Shown: positions 60,126 to 64,000 of the stretch, piece by piece
Position numbering within the stretch: the stretch's first letter is position 1
How the letters are laid out: each line of letters begins with the position of its first letter
Assembly: GCA_938027595.1 (NCBI GenBank)
Contig: CALJAK010000005.1
Location: forward strand, 1-64,000
Length of the DNA stretch: 64,000 nucleotides
Direction of reading: 5' to 3'
Source of the DNA: an uncultured Thermoproteales archaeon
GTDB taxonomy: Archaea > Thermoproteota > Thermoprotei > Thermoproteales > Thermoproteaceae
The notes under the pieces: generated by a model
Databases searched by the model: none
What the model was told of the DNA's origin: nothing
The model's input: only the letters and a program-made list of their open reading frames with translations
Translations under genes and position numbers: made by a program

Positions 60126-60926
60126 GTGAATATTATCGAGGCGACGCTAGTGGGGGTTGTACAAGGCGTGTCTGAGTGGCTGCCCATAAGTAGCAAGACA
60201 CAAATCATGTTCGCCGCGATGTACATCACCGGAGCCCCACCGGCGTTTGCTTACTCTCTCGGATTGTTTCTAGAAGCTGCATCTGTCTTGGCGGCGTTGT
60301 TGTACTTCAGAAGTGTATACCTAAAAATATTGAGGGGGCTATTGGGAGATGTAGAGGGAAGACGGTGGCTCACATATGTAGCCATAACTACGCTAGTCAC
60401 AGCAGCCGTAGGTGTGCCGCTTTATTTAGTCGCCAGACAAGCTCTCGCCGGGGGGGCCGCGGGTTGGCTCATGACAGCTCTGGGTGTCGCCATAGTGGGG
60501 AACGCAGTGGCGCTACGCCGAGCTCACTCAGCCAGTGGGTTGAAGAGCTTCAGCCAGATGACTCTTAGAGACATGGCGATAGTGGGCTTGGCGCAAGCTC
60601 TCTCGGTACTACCCGGAGTCAGCAGATCCGGCGCCACGACTTCAGTCTTACTCCTACTTGGCTATGCCCCTGCCGAAGCTTTCAAAGCTTCTTTTGTGCT
60701 AGTGCCAGTGGCGGGACTCGGCGCGGCTACGTTGGCTTACCTAGCTGAGGGGAGCGCTGTGGTTACTACAGAGTCACTCATAGCCATGGCGGTGGGAGTT
60801 GTGGTGAGCTTAGTCACTATAGAGGCTCTGTTAAAGTTCGCCAGAAGTAGACAAGTCTTCCTAGTGAATCTAACTGTGGGAGCGTTAGCAATCGCTGGTG
60901 GGTTGTTATACGTGTTGGGGAGATAA
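60126..60926 (+). CDS. uppP: Undecaprenyl-diphosphatase-type lipid carrier phosphatase
   Basis: UppP/BacA recycles polyprenyl diphosphate to the monophosphate used as a sugar carrier. The 266-residue membrane protein has the two family motifs, VQGVSEWLPISSKTQ and LPGVSRSGATTSVLLLLG, and seven to eight helices. In archaea the substrate would be a dolichyl-type diphosphate used for glycosylation, so it may serve the GT2-GtrA and GT-C enzymes in this window. It overlaps the convergent transporter gene by 21 bases. Confidence 0.9.
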   Translation: MNIIEATLVGVVQGVSEWLPISSKTQIMFAAMYITGAPPAFAYSLGLFLEAASVLAALLYFRSVYLKILRGLLGDVEGRRWLTYVAITTLVTAAVGVPLYLVARQALAGGAAGWLMTALGVAIVGNAVALRRAHSASGLKSFSQMTLRDMAIVGLAQALSVLPGVSRSGATTSVLLLLGYAPAEAFKASFVLVPVAGLGAATLAYLAEGSAVVTTESLIAMAVGVVVSLVTIEALLKFARSRQVFLVNLTVGALAIAGGLLYVLGR

Positions 60927-61574
60927 TTGCCGCTGTACGCTACGTCTAGCGCCGTATATGAAGACAGCCTCTAGCGGTGTTTGTATCCACTTCACTAATA
61001 TCTGTCCAGTCACCACGTCCCATAGAGGACCGAAGGCGATTGTGATGAACAACACGGTGTCCACGACTTGCGCCACTAGTGTAGAGCTGTAGACTCTAGC
61101 TAATATGTGCAGTCTCGGCCACTTGGTCACAATGTACACATCAACAGTAGAAGAAACTATGTATGCAATGAGCGACGCTATGGCTATCCTAGCCGAAGGC
61201 GCAATTACGCTGTCTACCACGGCTGCTCTCTCGGCAAACCAAACCGGCGGCGGCAGTGTGGTGGCTGACCAAGCTGCTAGCGCCACCGCTGCTTGGAAGA
61301 AGAACCCCGCCCGCACAACGGACAGTGCCAACCGCCGTCCGTATAATATAGCCAAGGCGTCTAAAATGGCGACGTTAGTCATGAAAATGACTGTGCCCGC
61401 TGGAGCTACGCCAACGCCGTAGTCTACAAGTCTGTTAGCTATAAACTGCGCCGCCGTCAACGTGCCGAAGAAGAGACCTACTAGCGTAATGTCTGGCCTC
61501 CATAGGCGTATTATTGCGAGATATATCAAATACAAAGCCAGAGCGTATCCCCAAGCCGCCAGTAGTGGATACAC
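60906..61574 (-). CDS. Queuosine-precursor (YhhQ/QPTR) family transporter
   Basis: The 222-residue membrane protein has six to seven helices with features of COG1738: VAPAGTVIFMTNVAILDALAILYG, RAGFFFQAAVAL, ARIAIASLIAYIVSSTVDVYIV and SSTLVAQVVDTVLFITIAFG. Bacterial members import preQ0 or preQ1, 7-deazaguanine precursors of modified tRNA bases. In archaea the cargo would feed archaeosine. The GTG at 61574 fits the palindromic TATA shared with trpC; TTG starts at 61586 and 61592 are too close to it. See the broken queE 3.5 kb away. Confidence 0.78.
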   Translation of the reverse strand: MYPLLAAWGYALALYLIYLAIIRLWRPDITLVGLFFGTLTAAQFIANRLVDYGVGVAPAGTVIFMTNVAILDALAILYGRRLALSVVRAGFFFQAAVALAAWSATTLPPPVWFAERAAVVDSVIAPSARIAIASLIAYIVSSTVDVYIVTKWPRLHILARVYSSTLVAQVVDTVLFITIAFGPLWDVVTGQILVKWIQTPLEAVFIYGARRSVQRQLSPQHV

Positions 61575-61594
61575 TATGCGCCGCAAGTCCAAGG

Positions 61595-61602
61595 TTTATA
61601 AA
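61595..61602. promoter_or_regulatory. Shared bidirectional TATA element
   Basis: The palindrome tttataaa is centred 24.5 bp from the transporter GTG (61574, minus) and 23.5 bp from the trpC GTG (61622, plus). Confidence 0.65.
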
Positions 61603-61621
61603 GATGTGACTATTGCCCACT

Positions 61622-62368
61622 GTGGATTTCCTAACGGCGGTTAGAGACGCCGTGAGGTTTAGGTTGTCTACCGAACCGCCGCCGCCTCCTAGACCGACCC
61701 CACTAGTGGACTTCGTGAAGTCGCTGGGTGAATTTGGCATTATAGCTGAATACAAGAGGGCGTCACCCAGAGGTTTAATTAGACTAGACATGCCGCCTTG
61801 GGTTTATTTCACGCAGTTGTCTCCACACGTGGCTGCGTTTTCTGTGTTGACAGAGCCGTTTTGGTTCCTCGGCGATTATCGCTTTATACCAATTGCCAAA
61901 AGCATAAAGCCAGTCTTGATGAAGGATTTCGTAGTTGACAAGAGGCAGATCGACATGGCGTTTGGATACGGCGCCGACGCCGTGTTGATAATTTACAAAC
62001 TCGTAGAGAGAGACAAAGCAATGGAATTAGCCGAGTATGCCAAAAGGCTCGGCATAACGCCCTTGGTGGAAGTGGATAACGTACAAGACGCCAAAGACGC
62101 CGCCACTTGGGGCAAGATACTACTCGGCATCAACGCCAGAGATTTGAAAACGTTAGATACGAACCTCTCTAGAGCTTTTGAAGTAGCCAAAGCGCTGAGG
62201 GGAGACGTGGAGTTTATCATAGAGAGCGGCGTATCTAAGCCGGAGGAGGTAGAGAAGGCGTGTCTCCTCTACGCCCGGGGGGTGCTCGTAGGCACTTCTC
62301 TCATGAAAAACCCCACCGCCGCGAGGGAGTTTAAACATGTGGCAGACAAGTGCACAGCACGACGCTGA
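61622..62368 (+). CDS. trpC: Indole-3-glycerol phosphate synthase
   Basis: This TIM-barrel enzyme closes the indole ring in tryptophan synthesis. Motifs are IIAEYKRASPRG (catalytic Lys), AFSVLTEPFWFLGDY, KPVLMKDFVVD, GADAVLIIY, PLVEVDNVQDA, LLGINARDLKTL and IIESGVSKPEEV. The 248-residue length is normal. It stands alone, without other trp genes beside it. The 3' end overlaps the CDF transporter gene by 32 bases. Confidence 0.93.
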   Translation: MDFLTAVRDAVRFRLSTEPPPPPRPTPLVDFVKSLGEFGIIAEYKRASPRGLIRLDMPPWVYFTQLSPHVAAFSVLTEPFWFLGDYRFIPIAKSIKPVLMKDFVVDKRQIDMAFGYGADAVLIIYKLVERDKAMELAEYAKRLGITPLVEVDNVQDAKDAATWGKILLGINARDLKTLDTNLSRAFEVAKALRGDVEFIIESGVSKPEEVEKACLLYARGVLVGTSLMKNPTAAREFKHVADKCTARR

Positions 62369-63272
62369 GAAGTTGAGAGTAGCGCTATTCTCGCTGTTGG
62401 CTGGAATGGCGGTAGCTACACTGAAAACCCTCGCGTGGGTCGAGAGTTCGTCAGTGGCTGTACTAGCGGACGCTCTACACTCTACTGTAGACATCCTGGC
62501 GGTGTTTTTGACATATCTAGCCATAAGAGCCGCCATGAAGCCGCCGGACGTTGAACATCCATACGGCCACCACAAGGCTGAGACTCTCGGCGGGATTGGC
62601 GGCTCGCTGGCGGTAATGGCCTCCGTCATCTTCATAATGTACGAAGCCGTTAGGAAGGTAGTCCATTGGGAGTTTTACACACCCACTCTCGCCTCGCTCG
62701 TCATGTTGACTATAGCTGTGGCTATAGACGCCAATAGGGTGATGGTCCTCCGGCGGTATAGGGGACTCTCCAGAGCGCTCGAGGCAGACTCACTCCACTT
62801 CACTTCAGACTTGGTGTCCTCCACCGTGGTGCTCTCATTGTTGATATTCGGGGCCTTGGCCGCATTCCACGCGCCGGCTTTGTTCATGCAGTGGGGTCCA
62901 GTGGTGGACGTGATAGCTGCGTCGTCAATAGCTGTGTATTTCAGTTACCTAAGCCTCCGCTTGTTGAAAACCTCGGTAGTTGAATTACTAGACTTCGCAC
63001 CGCCGGAGGTGGTGCAGAGAGCTTTCGCCAAAGCTTCAGAAATAGAGGGAGTAACCTCGGTGAAGTCTGTAAAATTGCGAAAATCTGGCGGCATATACCA
63101 CGCGGAGGTGGTGATAACTACAGAGGGAGACTTGTCACTAAGGGAGGCGCACCAAATTGCAGACAGAGTAGAGGAGGCGCTGCGGAAAGAACTCAGGGGA
63201 GAGGTGACTGTCCACGTGGAGCCTACCCCTCGCCGAGACTCTTCTGAATCTCCCTCTCAATCTCCTCAATAG
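62337..63272 (+). CDS. Cation diffusion facilitator (CDF) metal transporter
   Basis: The 311-residue protein exports divalent metals such as Zn, Mn or Fe. It has six helices, metal-site motifs ADALHSTVDILAVF in helix 2 and EADSLHFTSDLVSS in helix 5, the signature HPYGHHKAETLGG, and a cytoplasmic C-terminal domain (EGVTSVKSVKLRKSGGIYHAEV). It starts inside trpC, so the two are probably co-transcribed. The 3' end overlaps the convergent small gene by 50 bases. Confidence 0.9.
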   Translation: MWQTSAQHDAEKLRVALFSLLAGMAVATLKTLAWVESSSVAVLADALHSTVDILAVFLTYLAIRAAMKPPDVEHPYGHHKAETLGGIGGSLAVMASVIFIMYEAVRKVVHWEFYTPTLASLVMLTIAVAIDANRVMVLRRYRGLSRALEADSLHFTSDLVSSTVVLSLLIFGALAAFHAPALFMQWGPVVDVIAASSIAVYFSYLSLRLLKTSVVELLDFAPPEVVQRAFAKASEIEGVTSVKSVKLRKSGGIYHAEVVITTEGDLSLREAHQIADRVEEALRKELRGEVTVHVEPTPRRDSSESPSQSPQ

Positions 63273-63468
63273 GCTTGGGGGGCGGCGTCGTCGCGAGAGC
63301 GTACCCCACCCAAGCTAGTATGGCCAAGACTGCACCCACTGCCACAAAAGCCGTCAATTGTAAAATGAAAGTTGTCCAGGGGGAGAAGAAGATGAGCCAG
63401 CCGTAGACCAAAATCCCCACAATACCCACAGCCATGAGAGCTAACCCCGTGGCTTTGTCTCTATGCAT
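63223..63468 (-). CDS. Small two-helix membrane protein, unknown
   Basis: The 81-residue product has two transmembrane helices (about residues 8-28 and 34-56) and a charged C-terminal tail (PIEEIEREIQKSLG). A TATA element (63487-63496) is 23 bp upstream of the ATG. There is no family I can name. It is transcribed away from the exchanger gene's 3' end, on the same strand. Confidence 0.55.
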   Translation of the reverse strand: MHRDKATGLALMAVGIVGILVYGWLIFFSPWTTFILQLTAFVAVGAVLAILAWVGYALATTPPPKPIEEIEREIQKSLGEG

Positions 63469-63497
63469 ATGGCATTAAACATCGGCATTTTTATATT

Positions 63498-64000
63498 TTA
63501 CAAAGCGAAGTAGAAGAGGTAGTATAGATACCCCGCTAGCCCAATCGGTGCGGTGAGGCCAAAATAGCCAAACCAGATGGCAACAACTTCCAAGACTGAG
63601 ACAACTATCGCAATGGTCAGCGCAGCAGCTGCGGCGGGCTCTAGTGAATATACACCCAAAGCCATGGCGAGGCCGGGATAAAACGTACTGTAGAGAGCTT
63701 TCTCGCCGACAATTACGCTGACTCCCTCGTCGTCTTTACCTCTAGTTATGAAGATAAGGCCCACGATGGACTCCGGCACAACGGTGGCGATGGGGACCAA
63801 AATCACTGAGAGAGCTAACTTATCTAACCCAAGTAAATACCCCAATTCCTTAATCCCGTCTACAATCCACTCGGCGCCAAAGTATATAGTCGCTATAGCT
63901 GCCACAGTTTGTGGAAGTGGATGTCTGAGCCAGAGCTTCGCCGTTTTGACCTCCCCCTCCACTTCTCTCAACATAAATTTGCCATATAAGACGTACACTG
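63498..64000 (-). CDS. CaCA family sodium/calcium exchanger, 3' part
   Basis: The visible C-terminal half has the alpha-2 repeat of Ca2+/cation antiporters (LALSVILVPIATVVPESIVGLI, then GKDDEGVSVIVGEKAL) and five to six hydrophobic helices. The frame is open to the end of the window; a GTG at 63998 is probably internal, since the alpha-1 half is missing. It would exchange Ca2+ or another cation across the membrane. Confidence 0.8.
   Translation of the reverse strand, partial: VYVLYGKFMLREVEGEVKTAKLWLRHPLPQTVAAIATIYFGAEWIVDGIKELGYLLGLDKLALSVILVPIATVVPESIVGLIFITRGKDDEGVSVIVGEKALYSTFYPGLAMALGVYSLEPAAAAALTIAIVVSVLEVVAIWFGYFGLTAPIGLAGYLYYLFYFAL

Noticed and set aside
1-64000. CRISPR arrays, insertion sequences, integrase or att sites
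   Set aside because: No regularly spaced repeats, transposase or integrase genes, or tRNA-flanking direct repeats were seen.

Overview
The window looks like chromosome from a hyperthermophilic crenarchaeon of the order Thermoproteales, closest in feel to Pyrobaculum. The evidence is a crenarchaeal gene set (TFB, L13e, S6e, aIF2/5B, fused 2-oxoacid:ferredoxin oxidoreductase, Tat, archaeal-type triosephosphate isomerase), a bifunctional PGI/PMI matching the enzyme known from Pyrobaculum aerophilum, a tRNA intron at a non-canonical (acceptor-stem) site, C/D box methylation-guide RNA genes, and nearly universal leaderless genes with an A/T-rich TATA box 21-26 bp upstream of the start codon. Genes are very dense, many overlap by 1-4 bases, and GTG/TTG starts are common. 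The species cannot be settled from the sequence alone. No CRISPR array, insertion sequence or prophage was seen.

Layout. 1-9.3 kb: information processing (3' part of rfcS, tfb, rpl13e, UPF0200/UPF0201, trm1, COG1395 and COG1709 regulators, a PUA protein) with small unknown genes and a broken HIT-like gene. 9.3-20 kb: a COG2112 kinase, p27-type zinc ribbon protein, GT-C membrane glycosyltransferase, ileS, a three-gene cassette of tiny membrane proteins, a winged-helix protein carrying a PCNA-binding-like motif with its partner, an XPB-type helicase, PGI/PMI and a prepilin peptidase. 20-26.7 kb: M1 aminopeptidase with HEAT repeats, an Fe-S protein with an Lrp regulator, a surface protein, SDR, GTP cyclohydrolase I (folE) and a glycosyltransferase. 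26.8-34.7 kb: Complex I operon nuoDHIJKMLN. 35-38 kb: korAB, with korA interrupted by an in-frame TGA, and a CAP-domain secreted protein. 38-54 kb: polyprenyl-phosphate glycosyltransferase, hisS, carbamate kinase, tatC/tatA, oxidoreductase, thioredoxin-CcdA fusion, protein phosphatase, tRNA-Glu, amidase, translin, a presenilin-type protease, a GGR-like flavoprotein, infB and tRNA-Leu. 54-64 kb: rps6e, tpiA, a wrecked queE pseudogene, PadR, FAH-family enzyme, uppP, a queuosine-precursor-type transporter, trpC, a CDF metal transporter and the 3' part of a CaCA exchanger.

Most interesting signals. (1) The queE gene for the archaeosine precursor preQ0 is destroyed by about six frameshifts, while folE is intact and a YhhQ-type precursor transporter gene lies 3.5 kb away. 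This suggests a move from synthesis to salvage. (2) korA has a single nonsense codon at codon 35. (3) At least eight divergent gene pairs start 43-49 bp apart around one central TATA element, a recurring bidirectional leaderless promoter. One further TATA serves a protein gene on one side and a C/D box RNA on the other. (4) Three C/D box guide RNA genes, one covering the annotated start of a glycosyltransferase. (5) A small winged-helix protein with an N-terminal PIP-box-like motif in a two-gene unit next to three overlapping micro-membrane-protein genes.
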